A stretch of 64,000 nucleotides of DNA, taken from the NCBI RefSeq assembly GCF_004115745.1, contig NZ_QXIL01000001.1, forward strand, positions 143,998 through 207,997. Direction: 5' to 3'. This document shows, piece by piece, positions 18,929 through 27,439 of the stretch. The notes under the pieces were generated by a model. That model did no database searches. It worked only from the letters and a program-made list of their open reading frames with translations, and was not told the DNA's origin. The first letter of the stretch is position 1. Each line of letters begins with the position of its first letter. Made by a program: the position numbers and the translations under genes. The stretch is from Levilactobacillus suantsaii (GTDB lineage: Bacteria > Bacillota > Bacilli > Lactobacillales > Lactobacillaceae).

Positions 18929-18956
18929 CACCCTTTGGCAGAAACGGTACGCAAAC

Positions 18957-19697
18957 TTAACGCGCCTGCCAACTCACCGTTGCAATCGCAGCGATAGTGC
19001 TACCCACTTTAATCTGGTGCTGGGTAGTCGTGGCGTCTGCTTGGACGGCCGCACTGATGACTTCGTGCCCGTATTGGACCTCATTTTCAAAACGAATCTG
19101 CACGTCTACTGGTCGGTGCGTCCGTAAGAAGTCCGCGGACAACGTATCGAACAACCAGTCGAAATAGTGGGCATTATTGACGTGACCGTTATTGTCGATA
19201 TCAAAGTAACGGACCCGGTACGGTTTCGTCACTTGCGTCTTGGTCGTGTCCAACCGTTGCGGCCGGGGTAACCGGGGTAAACGCTTGACTTCTTCACTCT
19301 GGTACGGCGCCATCAATTCCGCGGGAATCGTGGCAATCTTGCGGGTCGCGTAACTCATGGTGACCCAGATTGAGTCGCCATATACCAAGGTGTCCCCGTT
19401 TTCCGCGAGTAACCAGTACTCGCGGTAGGCAAAGTAGCGGTTATACGACGTGGCGCGTGTCTTTAAGGTCACCCGCTCACCGATGTGGGGCAAGCGCGTT
19501 AATTGTAAGTGGTACTGGGTGACCACCCAACCGACACCTAAGCCGTGAATCATGTCGGCGAACATCCCTAATTCGATGTTCTGGTCATCAGAGACCAGGA
19601 CGAATAAGTCAATCAGCGTCGCCACGGTCAACTGACCGGTCTCGTCGGCCTCATAATAAACAATCCGGTGGGGTTCTGTATATGCCTTAGCGCTCAT
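18957..19697 (-). CDS. Acyl-ACP thioesterase
   Basis: A double-hotdog acyl-ACP thioesterase (FatA/FatB-like bacterial family), expected to release fatty acids from acyl carrier protein in the cytosol. The 246-residue protein has two hotdog halves. The first contains YYEADETGQLTVATLIDLF, the second the catalytic-type stretch RYFDIDNNGHVNNAHYFDW. The start MSAKAYTEPHRI overlaps the end of rsmI by 11 bp, so the two are coupled. This pairing with rsmI is common in lactobacilli (from general knowledge). Substrate chain length cannot be read from the sequence. Confidence 0.9.
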   Translation of the reverse strand: MSAKAYTEPHRIVYYEADETGQLTVATLIDLFVLVSDDQNIELGMFADMIHGLGVGWVVTQYHLQLTRLPHIGERVTLKTRATSYNRYFAYREYWLLAENGDTLVYGDSIWVTMSYATRKIATIPAELMAPYQSEEVKRLPRLPRPQRLDTTKTQVTKPYRVRYFDIDNNGHVNNAHYFDWLFDTLSADFLRTHRPVDVQIRFENEVQYGHEVISAAVQADATTTQHQIKVGSTIAAIATVSWQAR

Positions 19698-20583
19698 CCG
19701 TTGATTCCTCCTGATTTAAATGATGATAAATGCGATAAACTTCTTGTTTCTTGAGGTGCCGTAAATTGGCGACCTCTTTAATCGCGGCGTTGGGACGTTC
19801 ACCCGCCGCAATCAGGCGGTCAACTTGAACCGGAATTGGTTCACTCAAATCAATCGTATCTTCTTCCGTGGTCGGGTCCGGATTACCTCCGACCAAAACG
19901 ACGAATTCCCCGCGCACGGTGTCGGTAGCGGCCCATTCGGCCAGCTCCCCTAAGGTGCCACGGAGAAATTCTTCGTACCGTTTCGTCAGCTCCCGGCACA
20001 ACACGGCGGGCCGGTCCGCCCCAAAGCCACCAGCGAGGTTTGCTAGCGTCTTCTTCAACCGGTGCGGGGCTTCATAAAAAATCAACGTTTCCGGGCGTTG
20101 CGACAGCGCCGCGACTTCGGCCTTTTGGTCCTTGGGCTTGCGGTCCAAGAAGCCATAAAAGTAAAATGGCTGGGGCGCTAACCCGGAGGCAATCAAGGCG
20201 GTCAAGCCGGCATTGGCTCCCGGTAATGGAACTACCGGAATCTGGGCTTGGGCACAAGCCACGACCAGTTCGTGACCGGGGTCACTAATGGAGGGCATCC
20301 CCGCATCACTGACCTGGGCGATTTGGGCGCCCGCTTGGAGCTTGGCCAATAACTGCGGAATCCGTTCCTGCGTGTTATGCTCGTGAAAACTAAGTTGCTT
20401 AGTCGTAATCTCAAAGTGATTTAAGAGCTTTTGCGTGTTGCGCGTATCTTCGGCGGCAATCAGCTCAACGTCCTTGAGGGTTTTAACGGCCCGAAACGTC
20501 ATGTCATCGAGGTTGCCGATGGGTGTAGGCACCAGGTACAGCCGGCCGACCGTCTCGGATTGAAAACTACGTAGTCGTTGCAT
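19687..20583 (-). CDS. rsmI: 16S rRNA (cytidine-1402-2'-O)-methyltransferase RsmI
   Basis: RsmI uses SAM to methylate the ribose of C1402 in the decoding centre. The start is taken as ATG 20581-20583 (MQRLRSFQSETVGRLYLVPTPIGNLDD), 12 nt after AGGAGG; a GTG nine codons upstream is less likely because it overlaps yabA. The 298 residues hold the tetrapyrrole-methylase-type fold: PTPIGNLDDMTFRA, AAEDTRNT, SDAGMPSISDPG and VPLPGANAGLTALIASG, plus YEAPHRL. It is the last member of the tmk-darA-holB-yabA-rsmI series. Confidence 0.96.
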   Translation of the reverse strand: MQRLRSFQSETVGRLYLVPTPIGNLDDMTFRAVKTLKDVELIAAEDTRNTQKLLNHFEITTKQLSFHEHNTQERIPQLLAKLQAGAQIAQVSDAGMPSISDPGHELVVACAQAQIPVVPLPGANAGLTALIASGLAPQPFYFYGFLDRKPKDQKAEVAALSQRPETLIFYEAPHRLKKTLANLAGGFGADRPAVLCRELTKRYEEFLRGTLGELAEWAATDTVRGEFVVLVGGNPDPTTEEDTIDLSEPIPVQVDRLIAAGERPNAAIKEVANLRHLKKQEVYRIYHHLNQEESTDER

Positions 20584-20599
20584 CGTTTCTAAATTCCTC

Positions 20600-20941
20600 C
20601 TATTGATCACGATAAATAACTTCTAAACAAAAGGCGCACTCTTCGTCTTGTTTCCGCCGCGTGCCGTAGAATTCCCGGCACACGTGAAACCCCTCTTCGT
20701 AGAGTTTTTCCAGAACCTGCCGGGACTTCGACAACCCCTGCTGGGTGGTTTCCGGGGCTTCTGGCAAGGTGCGCTGGAGCTCCTGCAGAAGATCACGCAA
20801 GTGTTGATTCTCAATTTCTAGTTCTGCGTTCTGTTCAAATACCTGAGTCAACTCTGCTTGCAAGTCCGTGAACTGGGTCAAAGTCGTCTCGAGTTGTCCC
20901 TTCAAATCCTTTAATTGATCATATACTGCTTGTTTATCCAA
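20600..20941 (-). CDS. yabA: Replication initiation control protein YabA
   Basis: YabA binds DnaA and the DNA polymerase clamp DnaN and restrains re-initiation. The 113-residue protein has the N-terminal leucine-rich coiled coil (about residues 1-60, for tetramerisation) and a C-terminal zinc motif HVCREFYGTRRKQDEECAFC. It lies between holB and rsmI as in other Firmicutes. The PSP1-domain gene (ricT/yaaT) found between holB and yabA in Bacillus is absent here. Confidence 0.94.
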   Translation of the reverse strand: MDKQAVYDQLKDLKGQLETTLTQFTDLQAELTQVFEQNAELEIENQHLRDLLQELQRTLPEAPETTQQGLSKSRQVLEKLYEEGFHVCREFYGTRRKQDEECAFCLEVIYRDQ

Positions 20942-20965
20942 ATTGCCACCCCTTTTCTGGTCGGT

Positions 20966-21982
20966 CTAGCGTGCGACTTGCGCCAAAATCTGTAACGTTA
21001 AGGTTTCTAAGATTGCTTGAAAATTCAGGTTCCCGGCGAGTTGTTGCCGAGTATTCAAGGTCAACGTGACCACCGCCACTAACCGATCGACACTCAGTTG
21101 CTGCGCGATTTGTTGGCTCTGCGTGGCGACCTGCGGGTAACTTAACGTCTCCTTGGCGACAGGTCCCGCTTGCTGTAACAGCGCGTCGTGCCAGACCTCC
21201 ACCAACATATCCAAGACGATTCCTTGCCGATCGCGGTTTGTCGCCAGTGGGACCAGTTCCGTCTGGACCCGTACAAAGGCTCGTTCGTCAGCTTGGCAAC
21301 AAGCACTGAACCAATGTTCAACCCGCTTCTGTGCCGTGGCCAACCAATCGTCAGCGACCAGGTCTTTAGCCGCAGCGATACTTTCGGTCAACGTCGTGAG
21401 TAAGGTTTGTTGGCTCGGAGCCACCCCCACATCAGCCAAGGCACTGGCTAGTTCCTTGGGGGCCACCGGCAAGAGGTCAACAATCTGTGTTCGCGATAAG
21501 ATTGTGGGCAAAATCAAGTTTTTATTGGTGGTCAAGAGTAGGGCCACCGTGTTCCCGACCGGTTCTTCAATGAATTTCAACAGGCTGTTAGCCGCCCCGG
21601 TGGTCATCCGTTCGATTTGATCGACGATAAAGATCTTTTGGTTCCCTTCGACCGCGCTTTTGGTGAACTCGGCCTTTAGGTAACGGACTTGGTCGACCTT
21701 GATGCGTTGGCCGTCCGGGACCACCCGAATCACGTCGGGATGGTCACCAGCCAGGATGCGCCGACACTCGGCGCACTGGCCACAGGGCAACCCATCGGCG
21801 GTCACGTTTTGGCAAAATAACCGGAGCGCCACAGTTTCCGCTAGGGCCTGCCGTCCCGTGCCGTCCATGCCGTTAAACAGGTAGGCATGAGACAGGTCCC
21901 CAGCCTGAATCAAGTGCATGAAATGGGTCAACAGTTGTGGTTGCAGGCGTTGGACCGTCGTAATCGGGCTTTCTTCGGTCAT
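20966..21982 (-). CDS. holB: DNA polymerase III delta' subunit HolB
   Basis: The delta' subunit is the stator of the clamp loader. The start is ATG 21980-21982 (MTEESPITTVQRLQPQ) behind AGGGGG. The 338-residue protein has the AAA+ fold with a P-loop that lacks the usual GKS (NGMDGTGRQALAE), as expected for a non-ATPase stator. It also has a zinc module (CGQCAECRRI) and the SAVEGNQKIFIVDQIERMTTGAANSLLKFIEEP segment with the SRTQ arginine-finger motif. Follows darA by 9 bp. Confidence 0.95.
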   Translation of the reverse strand: MTEESPITTVQRLQPQLLTHFMHLIQAGDLSHAYLFNGMDGTGRQALAETVALRLFCQNVTADGLPCGQCAECRRILAGDHPDVIRVVPDGQRIKVDQVRYLKAEFTKSAVEGNQKIFIVDQIERMTTGAANSLLKFIEEPVGNTVALLLTTNKNLILPTILSRTQIVDLLPVAPKELASALADVGVAPSQQTLLTTLTESIAAAKDLVADDWLATAQKRVEHWFSACCQADERAFVRVQTELVPLATNRDRQGIVLDMLVEVWHDALLQQAGPVAKETLSYPQVATQSQQIAQQLSVDRLVAVVTLTLNTRQQLAGNLNFQAILETLTLQILAQVAR

Positions 21983-21991
21983 GAGCACCCC

Positions 21992-22321
21992 CTAGAAGCG
22001 ATGAAACTGGTCGACGGGGAGCACGAAGACCGTGGCGCCCCCGACCTGAACTTCTACCGGATACGACGAGGTGTTGTCCAATTGGGCATCCAGATTGACC
22101 GGCGGGGTCATAAACTGTTGCCGCGTGTGACTGGCAGTCTTGATCAAGTCCAAGACATCGTCGACCCGGTCATCCTCCAGCCCAATCATAAACGTGGTGT
22201 TCCCGGACTTGAGAAAGCCCCCGGTCGTCGATAAACGGGTTGCCCGGATGTCGTGGTCGATGAATTGGTTGCTCAACCGGTTAGCATCCTTATCCTGGAC
22301 AATGGCTATTAACATTTTCAT
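21992..22321 (-). CDS. darA: PII-like c-di-AMP receptor DarA (PstA/YaaQ)
   Basis: DarA/PstA is a trimeric PII-like protein that binds cyclic di-AMP; its downstream targets are not fully known. The 109 residues (MKMLIAIVQDKDANRLSNQF...RLSTTGGFLKSGNTTFMIGLEDDRVDDVL...GGATVFVLPVDQFHRF) match the family from end to end, including the TTGGFL and GNTTFMIG loops. It lies 16 bp after tmk and 9 bp before holB, the conserved place. Confidence 0.96.
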   Translation of the reverse strand: MKMLIAIVQDKDANRLSNQFIDHDIRATRLSTTGGFLKSGNTTFMIGLEDDRVDDVLDLIKTASHTRQQFMTPPVNLDAQLDNTSSYPVEVQVGGATVFVLPVDQFHRF

Positions 22322-22337
22322 ATGTGGATTTCCTCCC

Positions 22338-22991
22338 TTAAGCGCCAGGGGTAAAGTAAGCCCTGGCGGTTTGTTTGATCAACGTCAACGCACTGGCCAC
22401 CACCTGAGCGGGCGGTTGCGTGGCGTCAATCAGCTTAATGCGATTTGGCTCGGCTGCTTGTAAGCGCAGGTAAGCGGCCCGGACCCGGTCGTGAAACGCC
22501 GTTTTTTCAACGTCCAACCGGTCGACCTTGCGTGGGTCGCGGTGAGCCTGGATACGTTTCAACCCGACCTCGGCGGGAACGTCGAAGTAAACGGTCAACT
22601 CGGGTAGCAACCCGTCCGTGGCAAACGTGTTCATCTTCGCCACGGCGGCCTCACCAATCTGCCGGCCGGCCCCTTGGTAAGCCACCGAGCTGTCCACGTA
22701 CCGGTCACATAAGACCAGTTGGCCGGCTTCTAAGGCCGGTAAAATGGTCTCGGCCAGATGTTGGCGCCGCGCCGCCGCGTAGAGTAACGCCTCGGTGCGG
22801 TAATCCATGGCCGTGTTGGCCCGGTCCAAAATAATCGACCGGATACTTTCTGAGATTGCGTTGCCACCGGGTTCCCGCGTGACCGTTAACCGGTCACCCA
22901 GTAGCGGCTGTAGTGTCGTGGTAATCGCCCGCAACGCACTGGTCTTGCCAGCGCCGTCCGGACCTTCAAAACTAATAAACGTTCCTGACAA
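22338..22991 (-). CDS. tmk: Thymidylate kinase
   Basis: Tmk phosphorylates dTMP to dTDP. The product has Walker A FEGPDGAGKTSALRA, the DRYVDSSVAYQGAGR motif, the TREPGG loop, and a lid region. The start is uncertain: TTG at 22989-22991 (MSGTFISFEGPDG) follows GAGGTC at a good distance and fits the family N-terminus. ATG or GTG codons 5 and 7 codons upstream are alternatives. With the TTG start it has 217 residues. The conserved upstream neighbour yaaL is separated from it here by the exopolysaccharide operon. Confidence 0.95.
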   Translation of the reverse strand: MSGTFISFEGPDGAGKTSALRAITTTLQPLLGDRLTVTREPGGNAISESIRSIILDRANTAMDYRTEALLYAAARRQHLAETILPALEAGQLVLCDRYVDSSVAYQGAGRQIGEAAVAKMNTFATDGLLPELTVYFDVPAEVGLKRIQAHRDPRKVDRLDVEKTAFHDRVRAAYLRLQAAEPNRIKLIDATQPPAQVVASALTLIKQTARAYFTPGA

Positions 22992-23194
22992 AATTTTCGA
23001 CCTCATTTTCACGTCATATCAGACGAGCTAATTCTCGACATTGTTGCATCCATTGTACTTTAATTCAGAATTGATGTCTATTTGCGAATGAGTCGCCCCA
23101 CCAAAAAAGCCACCCCCCAGTCTCACTTTTTCTCGATTCATTTATTATGGTAGAAACCCGCTTACTTGGCACCTGATTAGCGCTCTGGCAAGCC

Positions 23195-23226
23195 AAAAAG
23201 GACCCCTCAAAATTCTTGAGAAGTCC
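23195..23226 (-). terminator. Terminator of the exopolysaccharide operon
   Basis: Minus-strand stem GGACTTCTCAA/TTGAGGGGTCC followed by TTTTT, 11 bp after the last gene of the operon. The remaining gap to tmk holds no recognised gene. Confidence 0.85.
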
Positions 23227-23236
23227 CTGCAGGCAC

Positions 23237-24094
23237 CTAAACATCGTATTCCGTTTCTTTAATGCCGGCATTCATCAGATCATAAGGTGATTGCATCCGT
23301 TCGGCATCCCAGGTCGCCACCCCTACGACCAACCGGATATCTAGTGACGCTAATTCCTCGGTCGTGGTGACGGCTTCAGCGAACTGCGTTTTGATTCGTT
23401 CCGCCACCACCGTGGCCCCGTTCGACGTGGCGAACAGCAAGGCCGCCCAAGTCGGGTTATTGCGGTCCAACAAATAAGTGATGTCATTAGTCCGCATCCC
23501 CTGTTTGACGGTCTGTGACACCAATTGAAGTAACGCCTTCAACTGGGTCTCGCTCAGCATGTTGCGCATCTCATGAAAGTAGCGCACCCGAATGATCATG
23601 GTGGCTACCGGCAAGTCAAACTGTCGGTTGGTCTCCGTAAACACCGCAGTGTCTTCGATGTAGGAGACCGTAGTGCGCAGATTGGTGACCTCATCGAACG
23701 CCCCCCGCTCCACCAGGTCGCTTTGCAGCTTAACATTTTGGGCCTGCAACCGCCGCGAATGGGCCGTCATGCCGTAAAACGACAGCGATAATAATAGTGG
23801 AATGAACAACCAATACAGCAAGACCCAGGGAACTTGATGGTCTAAGACCTGATTTTCATAAATCACCGCTAATAATTGGACAAAGATAAAGAGCAAATTA
23901 GCCAATAATCCGGTGATCAAGCCCCCAAAATGGGTCGTCAAAATGAGACAGATTGTCACCCCCAAAAAGATGGTATTCAAGAACAAGTACTGGGGACGGG
24001 TAGCTGCCATGCCAATAGCCAGGACGCTCATCCATCCCAAAAAGGCCATCAGATAGATGTCGGTCAACCAATTTTCACGGTTCTGTTTAGTCAT
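23237..24094 (-). CDS. Membrane protein with degenerate GGDEF domain, PssE-like
   Basis: The protein likely acts as a regulatory receptor subunit of the exopolysaccharide synthase. The start is ATG 24092-24094 (MTKQNREN) behind AGGGGGG, overlapping the upstream stop by 8 bp; 285 residues. About four membrane segments (residues 15-110) are followed by a GGDEF-fold domain. Its opening FDEVTNLRTTVSY (133-145) matches the DxLTGLxNR start of such domains. At the signature site it reads NNPTW (212-216) instead of GGDEF, so cyclase activity is not expected. An RxxD (RTND, 201-204) lies where the c-di-GMP inhibitory site normally is, with two extra residues before the signature. Order and features resemble Listeria PssE. 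No active cyclase is seen in the window. Confidence 0.8.
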   Translation of the reverse strand: MTKQNRENWLTDIYLMAFLGWMSVLAIGMAATRPQYLFLNTIFLGVTICLILTTHFGGLITGLLANLLFIFVQLLAVIYENQVLDHQVPWVLLYWLFIPLLLSLSFYGMTAHSRRLQAQNVKLQSDLVERGAFDEVTNLRTTVSYIEDTAVFTETNRQFDLPVATMIIRVRYFHEMRNMLSETQLKALLQLVSQTVKQGMRTNDITYLLDRNNPTWAALLFATSNGATVVAERIKTQFAEAVTTTEELASLDIRLVVGVATWDAERMQSPYDLMNAGIKETEYDV

Positions 24095-26222
24095 AACGAG
24101 TCCCCCCTCGGTGCCGTAAACCCCGGTGCTTTCGCCACAGTAAGACGAGTGCCAGGCTGATGACGGCCATGACGCCAGCCGCAATCCCCAGGTACAGCCC
24201 CAATTGGCGGTTCTGGGTCAACCGATGATGGGCCGTAGCTGCGGGATCGATCAGCGCTTGGCGTTGGAAACGAAAGTGCCGTTGAACGTTATCAGCATCG
24301 ACTACCAACGCGTCGCCACCGATTACTGACAAATCTGCTGGCGTACTCAGGTGAGTCGCTGCTCTGGCAGTCGCATCTGGTGTGGCGCCGGTAACGACCA
24401 GTAACCCGCGCCGGTCATTATACGGGGAACGTAAGAGTTGCGCCGTTCCCAACGTTGCCCCGTACCGCGGTTCAACGCTCAACTTTTCGTTGGCCACTAC
24501 CCGCGTCTCGGCGGTGTTGAATTGAAAATACAAATGGTCGTTGAGGTCGTGAATCAGGGGATTTTGCCGCGGCGTGCCCAACGCAATCACGTTAGCCGTC
24601 TTCAAGACGTCTTCGTGGGGTCGCTGGTGGTAAAACTGCAGTTGGCCCCGATTACTGTCGACGTAATGGCCTAAGAGGGCAAATACCCGGCTGAGTGTCT
24701 GATAATCGGCGGCCGTCAGCTGCCGCGGACGCACAACGGCGAGATGGTCGTAGGCACCCTGCTGTAAAAAGAGCCCCGGATATTGAGCAAACAGCAAGCG
24801 GTCCGCCGGGGTGGACTTGAGGTGCGCCGCGGTCCCCGGTTCAATGATCTCCCAGGGTGTCGGCCGGGCACTCCCCTTAGCACTGGTCGCCACGGGCAAG
24901 TCTAAGGCCACCCGCACGGTAAAATCATGCCCCACGGCTAAGCGTTGGGGGATACGCACGCTAAAGGTCTCCCCATCGGCGTGGCGTGCGGTCAATCGAT
25001 GACTTCCAATGGACTGACCGTTGACGCTCACGGTCGCTAAAGCGGCTTGGAAATCCAGGTTCTTAGCGTAGCGCAATTTGACTTGAATAGTCGATCCCGC
25101 CGCAGCTACCCGGTCGACCGGCAACTTGACGAAATAATCGCGTTCCTGTCGCGTTGCCCCCACCAGCCGGTCTGCCGTGGTCGTCAAGGCGTACTCATTT
25201 TGTGGCGTCGTCTCCGGCGTGAGCACCGCACTCTGCGCGGTCAAAGTTGTACTGGCGTGGGTGGCTTGCCGCAAGAGCTCCGCGTTCGCCAGGTACCGTC
25301 CGGCTTGGGCCAACAATTTGGCGTTCGGGGCTGTGACGATCAGGTAATGTTTATTAGCTGCGTCATAACGTTGGATCCGTGCTGTTTGTCCCAGTGAAGT
25401 GCGAGAAATCTGGTGCTGGAAGCGAGCCGGTAAATGGTCGTAGGTCGCCAGCACAATCTGGTAGGTCGCTTTCTTGGCAATCGCCGTGTCCGCCGTAGTG
25501 ACTGGCAACTGCTGGTCGACGGTCGGGGTAAAACGCGTCCCCCCGGTCACGGCCAGCATCCCCGCTTGCAGTTCCGCATCGGAAACCTGGTCAGGTAAAA
25601 TAACAGCCGCTCGTTGTTGACTGATGGTGTCTAAGCCCGTTAGCCGCTCGTAAAACGTGCTAATCTTTTGACCGGGTGCCCCCACCGTGTAGGCACAAGT
25701 CACACTTGACGCTGGCATCACGGTCAGCCAGTTGGCCGCACCAGAGGTCGTCGCGTCACTGCTCTGGTCACTGGTCAACTGCAGCTGACCACTCAACTTG
25801 ACCACGTTATGCCGCCGCACGGCCGAGACCGGCAAAGTAACTTGTCGGGTCTGCACGCTGGTGCGGTGCTGGGGCCGAAACGTCGTGACTGGCGTACCAT
25901 TCAAACTCACGGTCACAGCCGATAACCGCTGATCCGTTAACGGTGACACCTGAAAGGCCAACGTGAGCGTCACGTGGCTGAGTCGCCAGTAATCGGTCGT
26001 TGTAAAATCTCCGCTAGTTACCACCGCTTGTCCAGCCAAACTGCTGGCTGTCGGGTGAAACGGTTGGGTGTAGGTCTGAGACGTCGCCGCAGCCTGGGCA
26101 GTTTTCTGCGGTCCCAGGCTCCCCCAGCTACTGACCAGCAATAACAACCCCACGGCCCACCAGAGTCTACTGATAACGCTTGGTCTTGTACCATTTTGCT
26201 GGTTGATGAAAAACTTGTTCAC
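24087..26222 (-). CDS. BcsB-like exopolysaccharide synthase subunit
   Basis: A large extracytoplasmic protein anchored by one C-terminal helix, similar in plan to BcsB of cellulose synthases and to the matching Listeria pss product. The start is probably GTG 26220-26222 (VNKFFINQQNG) behind GGGGGA, overlapping the GT2 gene by 56 bp; 711 residues. There is a signal segment (WWAVGLLLLVSSWGSLG...AQA), then beta-rich repeats with carbohydrate-binding-like pieces (VTVSLNGTPVTTF, VSVNGQSIGSHRL) and a final helix LGIAAGVMAVISLALVLLW followed by KHRGLRHRGG. It probably guides or stabilises the nascent glycan outside the membrane (inference). Confidence 0.8.
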   Translation of the reverse strand: MNKFFINQQNGTRPSVISRLWWAVGLLLLVSSWGSLGPQKTAQAAATSQTYTQPFHPTASSLAGQAVVTSGDFTTTDYWRLSHVTLTLAFQVSPLTDQRLSAVTVSLNGTPVTTFRPQHRTSVQTRQVTLPVSAVRRHNVVKLSGQLQLTSDQSSDATTSGAANWLTVMPASSVTCAYTVGAPGQKISTFYERLTGLDTISQQRAAVILPDQVSDAELQAGMLAVTGGTRFTPTVDQQLPVTTADTAIAKKATYQIVLATYDHLPARFQHQISRTSLGQTARIQRYDAANKHYLIVTAPNAKLLAQAGRYLANAELLRQATHASTTLTAQSAVLTPETTPQNEYALTTTADRLVGATRQERDYFVKLPVDRVAAAGSTIQVKLRYAKNLDFQAALATVSVNGQSIGSHRLTARHADGETFSVRIPQRLAVGHDFTVRVALDLPVATSAKGSARPTPWEIIEPGTAAHLKSTPADRLLFAQYPGLFLQQGAYDHLAVVRPRQLTAADYQTLSRVFALLGHYVDSNRGQLQFYHQRPHEDVLKTANVIALGTPRQNPLIHDLNDHLYFQFNTAETRVVANEKLSVEPRYGATLGTAQLLRSPYNDRRGLLVVTGATPDATARAATHLSTPADLSVIGGDALVVDADNVQRHFRFQRQALIDPAATAHHRLTQNRQLGLYLGIAAGVMAVISLALVLLWRKHRGLRHRGGTRYD

Positions 26223-27420
26223 GAATATATTCCCCCATCCCATAGGTTGCAACAGCCAGCCACAGCTGACTATATAGTAGGTACATCCAAATAATGATCA
26301 CCAGGTTGCTAAGCGTCATTTCGCCCTTTTCCGTGGTGATGGTCACAAACGTGCTAATCACAAACAACACGATGGCAAAGACCCACAAGGTATTAGTGAA
26401 TCCCTGTAATGTCGAATGAGCCACCCCCGCCACCGACAGAACGAACACGCTATCGGAAAGCACTAACGATGCCATTAAGACGAAGTAAACCACTAAGAAA
26501 TACAGCAAGTCGAAACGAATCGGCCGGCCAACCTTCCGAAACAGCAGGGGCAGATTCTTCAAAATCACGTAAATGTTGCCCTTGACCCAGCGCGTTCGTT
26601 GGTGAAACCAGACGTCAAGTGTCTGGGGTTCCTGCTCCCAGGTCACCGCTTTAGGCTGGAAGTTGATGCGGTAGCCCAACCGGTAGAGCCGAAAGCTGAC
26701 TTCGGTATCTTCCGCCAGGGCCTTAGTATCAAAGCCTCCAATTCGTTCTAAGACCGAGCGACGAATCACGTAGTTGGTCCCCGGAATCGTACAAAGTTTG
26801 AAGAGTCGTAACCGCCCCGCCTGTGCCATCCACTGGAAGGCCAGGGTCTCGATATTGACGAAGCGGGTCAACAGTGTCGCCCATTTGTTACGGGTCCGGA
26901 ATTTGCCAATTACTGCGCCGTAATGCTGGTTCTGCAACAGATCCGCGACCAATAACCGCAAGGCGTCGCGTTCCGGAGTGTTATCCGCATCGTAGACCGC
27001 AATCACCGTTCCTTGCGCCCCCCGTAATGCTAGGTTCAGCGCGTTGGATTTTCCCTTACCGCCGGTCTGGGCATCGGTGTTGATGACCGTTAAGTTCCGT
27101 TGCGGGTAGTCAGCCTGTAACTGCGCCAATAACTGAGCGGAATTATCACTCGAATTATCGTTGATCACGATGATTTCGTAACGGTCGTGTGGGTAATCCA
27201 ATTTCAACAACGCCACCACTGTCCGTACGATTACGATGCCCTCGTTATGGGCGGGGACCATCACACTCACGAACGGGGCCACTGCCGGCAATCTCGGCGC
27301 CGGGGTACGAACGGTCCTTAAGTATTGGGTGTATCCCGCCATCGTCAAAATCAAATTCACGACTAGAATGCCCCAAATTGCTAAAATCGCCACAAAAACA
27401 AACCAATCTAACCCACTCAT
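26167..27420 (-). CDS. Processive family 2 glycosyltransferase (exopolysaccharide synthase)
   Basis: The catalytic subunit that polymerises and exports the glycan. The 417-residue protein has one N-terminal helix, a GT-A domain and four C-terminal helices. All processive GT2 motifs are present: D88 in VINDNSS, D144-A-D146 in YDADN, E237-D238 in AEDTE, and Q274-R-T-R-W278. Gating-loop PilZ sequences are not present. It resembles PgaC/HasA/IcaA-type and Listeria PssC synthases; the sugar specificity cannot be decided. It lies 19 bp after the DUF2334-like gene. Confidence 0.92.
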   Translation of the reverse strand: MSGLDWFVFVAILAIWGILVVNLILTMAGYTQYLRTVRTPAPRLPAVAPFVSVMVPAHNEGIVIVRTVVALLKLDYPHDRYEIIVINDNSSDNSAQLLAQLQADYPQRNLTVINTDAQTGGKGKSNALNLALRGAQGTVIAVYDADNTPERDALRLLVADLLQNQHYGAVIGKFRTRNKWATLLTRFVNIETLAFQWMAQAGRLRLFKLCTIPGTNYVIRRSVLERIGGFDTKALAEDTEVSFRLYRLGYRINFQPKAVTWEQEPQTLDVWFHQRTRWVKGNIYVILKNLPLLFRKVGRPIRFDLLYFLVVYFVLMASLVLSDSVFVLSVAGVAHSTLQGFTNTLWVFAIVLFVISTFVTITTEKGEMTLSNLVIIIWMYLLYSQLWLAVATYGMGEYIREQVFHQPAKWYKTKRYQ

Positions 27421-27439
27421 TCTGTCCTCCTCATATCAT

